From NCBI RefSeq assembly GCF_014635565.1, contig NZ_BMDB01000002.1, positions 186,001-250,000 of the forward strand: 64,000 nt of DNA, written 5' to 3'. Source of the stretch: Phocicoccus schoeneichii. GTDB taxonomy: Bacteria > Bacillota > Bacilli > Staphylococcales > Salinicoccaceae. The notes under the pieces are model-generated. The model was not told the origin of the DNA. It was given only the letters and a program-made list of their open reading frames with translations, and ran no database searches. How positions within the stretch are numbered: position 1 is the stretch's first letter; each line of letters begins with the position of its first letter. Position numbers and translations under genes: made by a program. Positions 38,413 to 47,508 of this stretch are shown here, piece by piece.

Positions 38413-39333
38413 ATGGATATATCCCAAATTGTAGGTTTAATTGTAGTTGTCATAGCAATATTCGCTTTTATACTCAGAAGATTTAAGGATGAAAATCGAC
38501 AAAAAAGAAAAAGACTAGAACGGCAAGAAAATGAAAAAAGAAAAAGATCAATAGCTGTAATAAGTAGTAGAAGTAGAACAGATAAATTGATTGACTATAG
38601 TTCATATCAGCTAAGTTTTACTGAATATATAATTACGATACTAGTTTCAATGATTGCTATCTTCGTGATTGGTCAACTATTTTATGACAATTTATTTATC
38701 ACAATACCATTATTGACGTTAGCATTTTTTGCACCTAAATTTAGACGTAAACAATTAATAGAAAAAAGAAAAGAACAACTCACGTTGCAATTTAAGGAAG
38801 CGGCGGCATCCCTATCTTCCTCACTTGCGGCAGGTCAGTCAATTGAAAATGCACTTAGAGAAACCTTAAGAGATTTACTACTTCTCTATCCTGATAAAGA
38901 TACATACATTATCAAGGAGTTAGGCATAATAAATCGACGTGTTGAGAATGGAGAAAGTGTAGAGCGCGCATTTAGTGACTTTGCTCAAAGAACTAATATC
39001 GATGATATTATGAATTTCTCAGATGTATTTGTCACTTGTAAAAGAAGTGGTGGAGATTTAGTAGATGTTATAAAGAGAACAGTAGATGTTATTAATGAAA
39101 AAATTGAAATACAGCAGGACATTAAAGTATTAGTATCTCAAAAGAAATTCGAATCTCGAATTATTGGGGTTATGCCATTAGCTATGATTGCTTTTTTAAA
39201 GTTTACATCCGGAGATTTTGTAGCTCCACTTTATGAATTTGGCACTCCAGGACCTCTAGTGATGACGTTTGCACTTGTTTGTACAATAGTCAGTATGGTT
39301 ATAAGTCAAAAATTGATGAAGATAGAAATGTAG
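38413..39333 (+). CDS. tadB: Tad platform protein TadB
   Basis: A 306-residue inner-membrane protein of the T2SSF fold: an N-terminal membrane segment, a basic linker, two close hydrophobic segments (about residues 74-112), the cytoplasmic helical domain with 'FKEAAASLSSSLAAGQSIENALRE' and 'NRRVENGESVERAFSDFAQRTNIDDIMNFSDVFVTCKRSGGDLVDVI', and two C-terminal segments. TadB and TadC form the platform that TadA turns. AGGAGGG is seven bases before ATG; two bases separate it from tadA. Confidence 0.9.
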   Translation: MDISQIVGLIVVVIAIFAFILRRFKDENRQKRKRLERQENEKRKRSIAVISSRSRTDKLIDYSSYQLSFTEYIITILVSMIAIFVIGQLFYDNLFITIPLLTLAFFAPKFRRKQLIEKRKEQLTLQFKEAAASLSSSLAAGQSIENALRETLRDLLLLYPDKDTYIIKELGIINRRVENGESVERAFSDFAQRTNIDDIMNFSDVFVTCKRSGGDLVDVIKRTVDVINEKIEIQQDIKVLVSQKKFESRIIGVMPLAMIAFLKFTSGDFVAPLYEFGTPGPLVMTFALVCTIVSMVISQKLMKIEM

Positions 39334-39341
39334 GTGCAAGA

Positions 39342-40205
39342 ATGAAAATATTTATCTTAATATTAGTGATCTTAATTTTGTACTTATCACTTAAGAAGAA
39401 AGAACAATATTCATTATTTTTGACACAATATAAAAAAGAGTTATTACTTCCAGTAATTGCGCCATTCAGTCTGTTTATAGTAGACAAACTAGATATCTAT
39501 AAGAGGTTTCCAAAACTATCAGGAAATGTACATCAAAAAATGATAACTCTAAGAGGCGTTAGAAATAGCCAAACATTTACAAAAATTCATTTCTCAAAGG
39601 TTGTCACAATAGCAACAATAAGCATCCTAGTATTATCAATGATATTTGTTTCACAGGCTGAAAAAGATTATACATTACTATTATTCGCAGCATTTATGAT
39701 GTGCTTGATACTTTATATGCAATTTAAAGAACTAGACACAAAAGTTAAAAAGAGAAAAGAACAAATTTTAATCGAGTTACCAGAGTTTGTAAATAAAATC
39801 ATATTACTTGTAAATGCGGGTGAAACTGTACAAGGAGCTATTAATAAATCTGTTTATCAAAACCTTAATAGAATTTACGATTCCCCACTTTACTATGAAT
39901 TAAACGAAACAATGAATAAATTACAATCAAACGCTTCATTTGAGGATGCAATGAAAGATTTTTCCCAGAGATGCGGTGTACAAGAAGTTTCGGTACTCAC
40001 TACGACAATCATGATGAACTATAGAAAAGGTGGTACTCAGCTTGCTGATTCTTTAAAGGATTTATCAAAATCCTTATGGGAAAAAAGAAAAACGATTACA
40101 AAAATCAAGGGTGAAGAAGCATCATCAAAAATGATTTTCCCTATGATATTTATATTCGGTGCTATATTAATAATTATCATATATCCAGCATTATCAATGT
40201 TTTAG
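39342..40205 (+). CDS. tadC: Tad platform protein TadC
   Basis: A 287-residue second T2SSF platform protein: N-terminal membrane segment, 'LIELPEFVNKIILLVNAGETVQGAINKSVY', 'FEDAMKDFSQRCGVQEVSVLTTTIMMNYRKGGTQLADSLKDLSKSLWEKRKTITKIKGEEASSKMIFPMIFIFGAILIIII'. The last part is the typical TadC end (K-x-x-x-P-x-x-x-x-F). ATG at 39342 is taken instead of an earlier ATG at 39279 inside tadB. Confidence 0.9.
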   Translation: MKIFILILVILILYLSLKKKEQYSLFLTQYKKELLLPVIAPFSLFIVDKLDIYKRFPKLSGNVHQKMITLRGVRNSQTFTKIHFSKVVTIATISILVLSMIFVSQAEKDYTLLLFAAFMMCLILYMQFKELDTKVKKRKEQILIELPEFVNKIILLVNAGETVQGAINKSVYQNLNRIYDSPLYYELNETMNKLQSNASFEDAMKDFSQRCGVQEVSVLTTTIMMNYRKGGTQLADSLKDLSKSLWEKRKTITKIKGEEASSKMIFPMIFIFGAILIIIIYPALSMF

Positions 40206-40247
40206 AAGTTGAGTTTTAAAATATAAATAAATTTAGGAGTGTTTAGT

Positions 40248-40418
40248 ATGAGAGAATTTTTTGTAGAATTTTGGGAAGATGAAGAAGGTTTAGAAGTTGT
40301 AGAAGTATTATTAATTTTAGCGGTATTAGTAGGAATTGCGATTATGTTTAAAGATCAAATCACAAACTGGGCAACAACATTATTTGATACTATTGAATCA
40401 AAATTAGGAAATTTCTAA
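40248..40418 (+). CDS. Flp-type pilin, copy 1
   Basis: A 56-residue prepilin. The leader MREFFVEFWEDEEG is acidic; predicted cleavage follows Gly14, giving mature LEVVEVLLILAVLVGIAIMF with Glu at +5, the key residue of type IVb pilins, then a short tail ending LFDTIESKLGNF. Mature length of ~42 residues suits Flp pilins. The usual Tyr after Glu5 is Val here. TTAGGAG is eight bases before ATG. It follows tadC by 42 bases and is followed by a near-identical second pilin. Confidence 0.88.
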   Translation: MREFFVEFWEDEEGLEVVEVLLILAVLVGIAIMFKDQITNWATTLFDTIESKLGNF

Positions 40419-40430
40419 GGAGAGATAATT

Positions 40431-40601
40431 ATGAGAGAATTTTTTGTAGAGTTTTGGGAAGATGAAGAAGGTTTAGAAGTCGTAGAAGTGTTGTTAATTT
40501 TAGCAGTATTAGTAGGTATAGCGATTATGTTTAAAGGTCAAATTACAGACTGGGCAACAACATTATTTGACACTATTGAGTCAAAATTAGGTGGATTTTA
40601 G
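40431..40601 (+). CDS. Flp-type pilin, copy 2
   Basis: A 56-residue prepilin that differs from copy 1 at only four positions (Lys-Gly for Lys-Asp near residue 36, Thr-Asp for Thr-Asn near 40, and Gly-Gly for Gly-Asn near the end). The same leader and Glu5 are present. The two copies are 12 bases apart, each with its own AAGGAGA/AGGAG site, which points to recent tandem duplication. It may double pilin dose or form a mixed fibre. Confidence 0.88.
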   Translation: MREFFVEFWEDEEGLEVVEVLLILAVLVGIAIMFKGQITDWATTLFDTIESKLGGF

Positions 40602-40631
40602 TTCACCCTAATATTGAGAGAGGGTGATTAA

Positions 40632-41261
40632 ATGAAGCGATTTTTAAAAGACAATAAGGGAAGTATGACATTAGAGGCAACATTAGTCTTTCCTTCCCTT
40701 TTCTTATTTATTTTATTAACAACATTTGTATGTATCATAGTTTTTCAAATGGGTATGGCGAAATATGCAGCGTATCAAGTATCTAACACAGTCGCGTTTA
40801 ATTATTCCAGCTCTAAAAAAGATGAAAACGGTATGTTGGCAAGTCCCGAATATCTAACTGGAAATTCAGCTGGAGATGGACTTTATTGGAGATTAGGTGA
40901 AGGGATGTCAGAAGTCCTTGGACAATTTGGCTTTTCTGGTGGTAGTAATTTAGAAGGTCAAAAATTCAGTCCATATGCTGGTCAATCTTATAAATCTATA
41001 TCGATAGACAATATATCATCTACAGGGACTGTTTTTCTCTATAAAAAGATCGATGTCGAGACATCAATTGGTATATACATCCCGGAATTTGCACAAAACA
41101 TTATCGGTGCTGAAAAAGTGAAGGGTAAATCTTCGAGCATTGTTACAGATACACCTGAACTAGTTAGAGAATATAATTTTATCAAATTTTTACTTAGTTT
41201 CTTAGATGTAAAGCTTACAGGTACACCAATTACCGACACTGTCAAAGAATGGTTACCGTAA
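40632..41261 (+). CDS. TadE-like pseudopilin
   Basis: A 209-residue protein: short basic start, then 'NKGSMTLEATLVFPSLFLFILLTTF', a prepilin-like motif (G, then Glu at +5) followed by one membrane helix, and an extracellular domain of about 170 residues. TadE-type proteins are minor pilins that cap or prime the fibre. GAGAGGGTG precedes ATG; 31 bases after the pilin gene. Confidence 0.82.
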   Translation: MKRFLKDNKGSMTLEATLVFPSLFLFILLTTFVCIIVFQMGMAKYAAYQVSNTVAFNYSSSKKDENGMLASPEYLTGNSAGDGLYWRLGEGMSEVLGQFGFSGGSNLEGQKFSPYAGQSYKSISIDNISSTGTVFLYKKIDVETSIGIYIPEFAQNIIGAEKVKGKSSSIVTDTPELVREYNFIKFLLSFLDVKLTGTPITDTVKEWLP

Positions 41262-41271
41262 GGAGGATTAC

Positions 41272-41853
41272 ATGTTTAAAAATTTTATTAAAGATGAAAA
41301 GGGCGTTATAACATTAGAAGCCGCACTTGTAATACCAATAATGGTAACCTTTATATTGATCTTGGTTGGAATCGTTCAAGTTGGTGTCGCTGAAATGGCT
41401 CTTCAAGAGACCGTTTCTGAGACAGCGGAAACGATGGCGCACTATAGTTATGTATCAGAGAAAGTATCGGATTATGCCCATAGTGAAGCGGATGCGATGT
41501 TAAGCGAAGCAGTATCTAAAGGTGGGAAATATACTAATCACAATAGTATTGTAGGATATTTTTTAGAATATGGTAAATCCACAATCAGTGGTCCTATATC
41601 CGATAAAATAGATGGTATTTTAGACGGGGCTACAGAAAGTATAGGAAATAACCTGGGGAAAGAATTATATAAAGAGAGAGTCGGAAATGGTACTTTTTTT
41701 AATGGTGATAATGTACAAATTACAACGACATTAAATAAACCATATGTGGAGGTAGAAGGTATTGTGACATTGCCGCTAACCTTACCATTTTTCTCTAAAG
41801 ATTTAAAAATAAAGAAAAAAGCTGTTGAACGACAATGGGTAGGTAAAAGTTAG
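41272..41853 (+). CDS. TadE/TadF-like pseudopilin
   Basis: A 193-residue protein: 'DEKGVITLEAALVIPIMVTFILILVGIVQVGVAE' with Gly, Glu at +5 and a single membrane helix, then an extracellular part ending in basic 'KIKKKAVERQWVGKS'. It is typical of the second minor pseudopilin in monoderm Tad loci. AAGGAGG is seven bases before ATG. Confidence 0.82.
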   Translation: MFKNFIKDEKGVITLEAALVIPIMVTFILILVGIVQVGVAEMALQETVSETAETMAHYSYVSEKVSDYAHSEADAMLSEAVSKGGKYTNHNSIVGYFLEYGKSTISGPISDKIDGILDGATESIGNNLGKELYKERVGNGTFFNGDNVQITTTLNKPYVEVEGIVTLPLTLPFFSKDLKIKKKAVERQWVGKS

Positions 41854-41864
41854 GGGTGTAAAAA

Positions 41865-44105
41865 GTGAAGGAATTTAAACGCTATATAAAGTCCTTTTTA
41901 TTTAAAAAGGATGGGTCTGTTTCAATTTTTGCAATTAGCATCATCCTACCCATTTTTATATTTAATGCGATTTTTATAGACGCTATAAGGGTAATGACAG
42001 CAGAAAGACAAATAGAGAATGCAGTAGAAGCAGCAATTAGATCAGCAATGTCAAATTATGATACTTCTGTAGCACAACACGGATTATTTGTTACAGACGA
42101 CTCAGCTATTACAACATTCAATGAAGTTATGAATAAACAACTTTACTCTAGTGATGAGCTAAGTGGGTTCAATAATTTATCGCAAATCAATATAACAAGT
42201 TCTTCAGCAAACTTTCAACCGCAAACGGATATTCTTCAAAAAGAAGTTTTTGAATATCAGGTAAATGAATCAATGAAGTATCAAGCCCCCATTCAAATGG
42301 CTGGTGAATTTGCACAATTTTTAAAGTTAGCAAAATCTGATAAGTCTGATGTAGAAGAAATAGATAATGTCGAAAAATTTGTCGAAAATTTTGAAGAAAT
42401 AATGGACTTAGTGAAAAAAAGAAATGATTTATTAAAAGATTACACTAAACGTGTTGAGCATCTAGAACGTGATACTACAAAAAAATATACCGATGATATT
42501 ATTGGTAAAGAAACATCTGGACCAGCAGATGAAATACCAGAAAATATTCAAGCTAATATGAGTGATTTAACTAAGTATTTCCCTGAGTATGTGAAGCTGG
42601 TTAAGCAAGAAAATGAAGATGATGAAGATAAGGAATTAAGTAAAGAAGAAAAAGAAAAACAAGAAGAAGAATCCAAAAAATCAAAAAAAGAGATTGACTA
42701 TTACGAAAAAGCGAGAAGTAAATTCAATGGTGAAGGTATTAAAAATTCTATTAAACTAATCGGAACTTATGAAACAGCAAAGGAAGATATACCTAAAGCT
42801 GTGTTTGGAGATGGTGGTACTTCAAAGAATCCAAAAAAGAACTCGGCAATGTATTATAATCAAGAAGCAAAAAAATTAATTGGTGACGATAGTGAGCTTT
42901 CTGAACTAAAAAAATTAATTTTAGAGGATTCGTTTTTTACATCCATAGAAAGTAGCTTTGAGGAAATGGATAAACTCTTTAAAACAGAGTCAACTAATTA
43001 TAAAGGTATTACAGATTTCACTACTGCACGTAATTATGGGCTCTATGTGCAAGGCTCAATATTTAGTCTAACAACGGTCTTTGACACTGGCGCAGATACT
43101 CAGCTACCAAAAGTTTCTAAAACAAGTACAGAGGCATTGATAAAAGACATAAATGTAGAAATAAAGAAACTGACGGATGCATGGAAAAAATTTGAGGACT
43201 CATTAAAAGTCTATAATGAAAAAAATAAAGATGGTAAAGACATGGAAGATGCTGAAAAAGAGCAAGAAAAAAGTCTAGGCGATTTGTTTGATAAAATAAA
43301 TTCTATAACAGATACTGCAAATCTTATTGGATCAGATCAAGAAACTTACAATACATTGTTAACCTATACTGAAAAATATATGGGTTCTAGTTCAGATGGA
43401 GAATTTTTACTTGAAAATAGTAAAAAGGATTTGTTCGCTCAAGCATTTGGTAAATTAAAAGAATTATATAGCTTACTTACTGACCCAAAACAGATAAGAT
43501 CTGAGATATATATGAATGAATATGCAAAAGCTAACTTTTCAATGGAAAAACCTTATGAATTAACAGATCCACATAGTTATTCATATGATTCTAAAGCACT
43601 TCTTTATGTGGTTTATGGTCATTATATGCCTGGAGCAAATTATGTTCATTTTCTAATGGAAGTGATTGCAATTATGTTGGCATTAAATTTAATGGATAAA
43701 CTGATGAATAATCCACTTAGTAGATTAGGTTGGGTTGGTGTTGCACTTGCTATAGGGTTGGCAATTTTAGATACGATAGATGACCTAAACGATTTTATTA
43801 ATGAAAGATATAATTTCAAGTTCTTTAAAGGGAGAGCAAAAAATTTAAAAATGACCCCAAGTACTTTTGCATCCGTATTGTTCTCTGTTAGAACAATAGA
43901 TTCCGGCTTTAATGCAAATAAAAGAATTAGAATTCTTTCAGGTATTTCAGAAAAAACAAGTGTAGACTTTACTGAGACAGGGAATACGATTCTTACAGGT
44001 AAAGCAACAGCTGAAGTAAAACTATTGTTCTTACCACAGCTATTTCCTGGTGAAGTAAGTGGAAATAGTAAAACGTTTGATGTATCAAAATATTATAACT
44101 ATTAG
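41865..44105 (+). CDS. Large TadG-like (DUF5702-type) surface protein
   Basis: A 746-residue protein. N-terminus 'FKKDGSVSIFAISIILPIFIFNAIFIDAIRVMTAERQIENAVEAAIRSAMS' resembles TadG/DUF5702 proteins, which share the pilin-like helix. An 'NYDTSVAQHGLF' motif follows, then a long acidic coiled-coil region (about 165-280, E/K-rich), another helical region and a C-terminal part with two or three hydrophobic segments (about residues 590-640) before the last beta-rich 100 residues. Likely a large pilus-associated or tip/adhesin-type subunit. The ribosome site is weak (GGGGTG). Start is GTG at 41865. Confidence 0.72.
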   Translation: MKEFKRYIKSFLFKKDGSVSIFAISIILPIFIFNAIFIDAIRVMTAERQIENAVEAAIRSAMSNYDTSVAQHGLFVTDDSAITTFNEVMNKQLYSSDELSGFNNLSQINITSSSANFQPQTDILQKEVFEYQVNESMKYQAPIQMAGEFAQFLKLAKSDKSDVEEIDNVEKFVENFEEIMDLVKKRNDLLKDYTKRVEHLERDTTKKYTDDIIGKETSGPADEIPENIQANMSDLTKYFPEYVKLVKQENEDDEDKELSKEEKEKQEEESKKSKKEIDYYEKARSKFNGEGIKNSIKLIGTYETAKEDIPKAVFGDGGTSKNPKKNSAMYYNQEAKKLIGDDSELSELKKLILEDSFFTSIESSFEEMDKLFKTESTNYKGITDFTTARNYGLYVQGSIFSLTTVFDTGADTQLPKVSKTSTEALIKDINVEIKKLTDAWKKFEDSLKVYNEKNKDGKDMEDAEKEQEKSLGDLFDKINSITDTANLIGSDQETYNTLLTYTEKYMGSSSDGEFLLENSKKDLFAQAFGKLKELYSLLTDPKQIRSEIYMNEYAKANFSMEKPYELTDPHSYSYDSKALLYVVYGHYMPGANYVHFLMEVIAIMLALNLMDKLMNNPLSRLGWVGVALAIGLAILDTIDDLNDFINERYNFKFFKGRAKNLKMTPSTFASVLFSVRTIDSGFNANKRIRILSGISEKTSVDFTETGNTILTGKATAEVKLLFLPQLFPGEVSGNSKTFDVSKYYNY

Positions 44106-44119
44106 TGAGGAGAAAAATT

Positions 44120-44722
44120 ATGAACAAAAAATTATTACTTTTATTACTTAGTGGAGCATTATTTTTATCCGCATGTAATGACGAAGAATCTAACAATAAT
44201 TCTGACAAAGAAACTACAAGTGAGGCTACAGAAGACACAAATAGTGAGTCAGAGGAATCGAATGAAGAAACAAATAATGAAGAAAAAGTGTTTGACATCG
44301 GGGAAACGATTGATTTAGAAAGTTATGAATGGGAAGTTCCTTATCAAGTGACTGTTAAATCAGTAGATGTTACTAGAGAATACAATGGTGAAGATATAAA
44401 TGACTATATTATAAATGCTCATGAGGCAGATAACTTTTTTGTAGCTAAAACAGTTATAAAAAACACAAGTGATGAACCTATGATTCCAGGTGAGTATGTA
44501 GTACCAACACTTGGAAGAAATATGAATGGTAATGGTGAAGACTTTGTATTTGAATTATCTGAAGAACAGCTTTCAAAGGAACTTGCTTCAGGAGAGGAAA
44601 TTGAATTGGATTTTGTATTCCTAGAGAATCTAGAAAGTGTTGAGGATCCTGACGGAAACTTATTTTTACACTTTGAAGGTTATACTGACAACCAAAAATC
44701 TTATGTAGTACCAACAAAATAA
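44120..44722 (+). CDS. Lipoprotein, DUF4352-like (family copy D, inside the Tad operon)
   Basis: A 200-residue lipoprotein: MNKKLLLLLLSGALFLSAC with Cys19, an acidic linker rich in Glu/Ser/Asn, then the same domain as copies B and C: 'SYEWEVPYQVTVKSVDVTREYNGEDI', 'FFVAKTVIKNTSDEPMIPGEYVVPTLG', 'FVFELSEEQLSKELASGEEIELDFVFLENL', ending 'NQKSYVVPTK'. Located between the TadG-like gene and the prepilin peptidase, so it is probably part of the machine and may be the parent of the copies upstream of the locus. ATG 44120 follows GAGGAG; an earlier GTG at 44105 lies inside that site. Confidence 0.78.
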   Translation: MNKKLLLLLLSGALFLSACNDEESNNNSDKETTSEATEDTNSESEESNEETNNEEKVFDIGETIDLESYEWEVPYQVTVKSVDVTREYNGEDINDYIINAHEADNFFVAKTVIKNTSDEPMIPGEYVVPTLGRNMNGNGEDFVFELSEEQLSKELASGEEIELDFVFLENLESVEDPDGNLFLHFEGYTDNQKSYVVPTK

Positions 44723-44731
44723 CTTATGTAA

Positions 44732-44780
44732 ATATCCATGTTTAATGGATGATTTATATCCAGGGGGTAAACATGGATAT
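44732..44780 (+). promoter_or_regulatory. Hairpin that overlaps the cpaA start codon
   Basis: ATATCCATGTTTA (44732-44744) and TAAACATGGATAT (44768-44780) pair perfectly over 13 bp. The ATG of the prepilin peptidase is inside the right arm and its ribosome site (CAGGGGG) is in the loop. The structure could sequester the start and reduce or couple peptidase translation. A truncated copy occurs at 34671-34719. Confidence 0.55.
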
Positions 44781-45300
44781 TCAATTTATTTTTTTAGCAA
44801 TTTTTTTATTAGTAGTATTTTACTATGACGCATTTAAACAAGTGATTCCTAACTGGTTAAATGTTATAGGAGTCTTAGGTGGTTTAGTAATTAACTTATT
44901 AGTAGGAAGTATAGATGGGTTATTATTCTCATTTCTAGGTGGATTAGTTTGTGGACTAATTCTCCTAGTCCTTTATATTTTTAAAGCATTGGGGGCAGGG
45001 GATGTTAAACTCTTTATTGCAATTGGATGTATAAGCGGGGTGCTGTTTGGGCTATATGCGCTGATGTATTCAATTATATTTGCTGGTGTTATTGGTGTTC
45101 TTTATCTAATATTCACAAGAACAATTTTCAAACAAATAACTCTAAGTGTAATACACATGAAGGAAAGTCTCCAAAAAAAATCTTTAACACCAATGGATGA
45201 ATTCAAAAAAAATGTTGCTACCAAGTTCCCATTTATTTATGCGGTATTACCTGGAGTAGCAGTTACATATTATTATATGATCATACTAGGAGGTAACTAA
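44773..45300 (+). CDS. Prepilin peptidase TadV/CpaA
   Basis: A 175-residue membrane protein of five to six segments. The two catalytic Asp motifs of A24 peptidases are present: 'VVFYYDAFKQVIPNWLNVIG' near the N-terminus and 'FKALGAGDVKLFIAIG' (GxGD). It lacks the methylase domain of PilD, as usual for TadV. It would cleave the Flp and TadE-like leaders. Its stop codon overlaps the next ATG (TAATG). Confidence 0.9.
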   Translation: MDIQFIFLAIFLLVVFYYDAFKQVIPNWLNVIGVLGGLVINLLVGSIDGLLFSFLGGLVCGLILLVLYIFKALGAGDVKLFIAIGCISGVLFGLYALMYSIIFAGVIGVLYLIFTRTIFKQITLSVIHMKESLQKKSLTPMDEFKKNVATKFPFIYAVLPGVAVTYYYMIILGGN

Positions 45301-46712
45301 TGAATATTGGTCCAATAGAATTTAGTAGTGAAGAAGATATTATAAAACTAAAATGTACAAACGTTGATTTGAAGATACAAGATCTAGAATCATTAGCATA
45401 TAAAATGTTAGACCACAATGATATACCTCAGTTACTTCCAATAAATTTCAATAAAAAAAATCATCAGGTAAATATTGAGTACAATAAAAAAGGATATATT
45501 TCATTATCAGAATATCTTGAAAAAAATACTATAGAGTACTCTCGGTTTTATGAAATTTCACTAGCAATAATCAATGCAATAAAATCCGCACCAAATTATC
45601 TTTTAAACAAAGAGAAGTTTATTTTAGATCAATCAAAAATCTATTTAGGTAAATTAATGTCGGATGTTAGAATTTTATATGTTCCTATAAATGAGTATGA
45701 TTCGAAAGAAAATGTTGAAATTTCATTTAAGAGGTTGATGTTCGATCTTTTAAAAAATGTAAAAGATATTTCTAACAGTAATTTCATAACACTAACAGAA
45801 TTTTTAAAAGATGATAACTTTACGTTGGACAATTTTAGAAAGCTTCTTGTTGATGTATCACAGGGAATTAATACAATTACCAACTCTTACATTGATGAAA
45901 ATGAAAAAGTTGATTATAAAACAGTTAAGGAACTACCTGCCCCTAGTAGAAAAGAAAAGTTATACTCATCTTTAATTGCAGCTATACTTATTGCCATTAT
46001 TTGGAGTCAATTACCTACTGGAACTGACCTACAGCTAGCAATTGCTTTCCTATTAACAGTTGGGGTACTTGCTCTACTTTATGTTTATTTTAAAGTGTGG
46101 AGACCAGGTGTCGAAAAGATTGAAGTTAAAAAGAAAACAAAACCTAAAAAACAAAAAAATGTTGAGCCGTCTATAGATTTAAGCCCATTAGATTCAAAGG
46201 CAGAGCAAATTAGAGAAAAAGACTTTGATTCATTCTATTTTAATACAGAAATTGAAGCGTCTGTAGAGCCTAAAGAGTTAAAATCTGAGGTTACAGAAAA
46301 TGAAACAGAACAAAGCCTAGTTGAAACAGAAGATTCATTTGTACTATCTGATAAAACAACCTTACTGGATGATGAAGAAGAATTAAAGAGAAACGTAAAA
46401 ATGAATACTCTATCAGAGTCATACGGAAATTTATATGTAGGAGAAAGCAGAATCACTCTTCAAAATGATTTCGAACTCATTGGTCGAGAAAGACTCGAGC
46501 AAATGGTTTCTAAAGAATTTCCAACTGTTTCCAATAAACATCTAGAAGTAAAAAATGAAGAGAATAATATCTTTGTTAGAGATTTAGGATCAAGTAATGG
46601 AACTAAGAAAAATGGAGAATCTATAAAACCACTTACATTTTATAAACTTAGTGATGGCGATGAACTAACATTAGGAAATACTCTTGTTGTATTTAAAGTG
46701 GATGTGATGTAA
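45300..46712 (+). CDS. DUF6382-like membrane protein with C-terminal FHA domain
   Basis: A 470-residue protein. Residues ~1-200 resemble the DUF6382/EssB-like pseudokinase fold found ahead of FHA domains in Firmicutes Tad-like loci; two hydrophobic segments follow (about 225-262), then a charged linker, then an FHA domain from ~390: 'ELIGRERLEQM', 'FPTVSNKHLEVKNEENNIFVRDLGSSNGTKKNGESI' with the phosphothreonine-binding Arg, Ser-x-x-His and SSNGT elements. It should bind phosphothreonine made by the kinase two genes later. Overlaps of one base with both neighbours place it in one operon. Confidence 0.82.
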   Translation: MNIGPIEFSSEEDIIKLKCTNVDLKIQDLESLAYKMLDHNDIPQLLPINFNKKNHQVNIEYNKKGYISLSEYLEKNTIEYSRFYEISLAIINAIKSAPNYLLNKEKFILDQSKIYLGKLMSDVRILYVPINEYDSKENVEISFKRLMFDLLKNVKDISNSNFITLTEFLKDDNFTLDNFRKLLVDVSQGINTITNSYIDENEKVDYKTVKELPAPSRKEKLYSSLIAAILIAIIWSQLPTGTDLQLAIAFLLTVGVLALLYVYFKVWRPGVEKIEVKKKTKPKKQKNVEPSIDLSPLDSKAEQIREKDFDSFYFNTEIEASVEPKELKSEVTENETEQSLVETEDSFVLSDKTTLLDDEEELKRNVKMNTLSESYGNLYVGESRITLQNDFELIGRERLEQMVSKEFPTVSNKHLEVKNEENNIFVRDLGSSNGTKKNGESIKPLTFYKLSDGDELTLGNTLVVFKVDVM

Positions 46713-47491
46713 TGTACGTGGATAATATTGGTATTATTAATGCAAAGGGCAGGTTTAAAGAACAAAATGAAGATTATCATCTAGTAGTAAAAAATACTTT
46801 AAATAATGATAAAACTTCCTATTTTGCTTGTATTGCTGATGGTATGGGTGGTTATGATAATGCTAATGTTGCGAGTCACTTTGTTATTGATTCTTTAGAA
46901 AATTGGTGGAAAAACTACCTATCTAACCATACAAATGTAGATCATTTGATTAATGAATTGGATTCAGAACTAAGTAAAGAAATTAGTAAACTAAATCATG
47001 AATTAATCGAAAAAGGAAAATTGGAAGAGCTTAAATATGGAACAACACTTTCTATACTAATCATCATTGAAAATGTATATTTTGTATATCATGTTGGAGA
47101 TGGAAGAGTGTATAGATATGATAGTAACTTGAAATTTGAAAAAGGTACAATTCCTTTAGATGAGAAAAATGGTTTGACGCAACTTACCCTAGATCACACT
47201 ATATCTAATCTTAGTCAATATCCAAATGCAAATACTGGTACTTTGACACAATGTATAGGTGTAAAAGGAGAAGTGGATGTATTTCAGACATTTGGAACTT
47301 TCAATAAAAATACATTTTTTATTTTATGTACAGATGGAGTGTATAAAAGTTTTGAGAAAAGTGAGTTTGAACAATTCTTTAGTAGTGAAAAGACTGCTCA
47401 AGAAATTGTAGATAATGTGTATAATGAAATAAAAGATAGAGAGTTTACTGATGATATTTGCTTAATTATTATTAATGATTTAATAGACTAA
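46712..47491 (+). CDS. PP2C-family protein phosphatase
   Basis: A 259-residue metal-dependent Ser/Thr phosphatase: 'NEDYH' near residue 20, 'ACIADGMGGYDNANVASHFVI' (Asp-Gly metal site), 'KYGTTLSILIIIENVYFVYHVGDGRVYRY', 'CTDGVYKSF' and 'TDDICLIII' with the last Asp ligand. It would reverse phosphorylation by the neighbouring kinase. Start ATG overlaps the stop of the FHA gene (TAATG). No membrane segment. Confidence 0.9.
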   Translation: MYVDNIGIINAKGRFKEQNEDYHLVVKNTLNNDKTSYFACIADGMGGYDNANVASHFVIDSLENWWKNYLSNHTNVDHLINELDSELSKEISKLNHELIEKGKLEELKYGTTLSILIIIENVYFVYHVGDGRVYRYDSNLKFEKGTIPLDEKNGLTQLTLDHTISNLSQYPNANTGTLTQCIGVKGEVDVFQTFGTFNKNTFFILCTDGVYKSFEKSEFEQFFSSEKTAQEIVDNVYNEIKDREFTDDICLIIINDLID

Positions 47492-47508
47492 TATTGGGGG
47501 TGCCTCAT

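Noticed and set aside
47494-47508. Earlier TTG/GTG starts of the kinase gene
   Set aside because: They lie in or too close to the GGGGGTG ribosome site; TTG 47509 has correct spacing.
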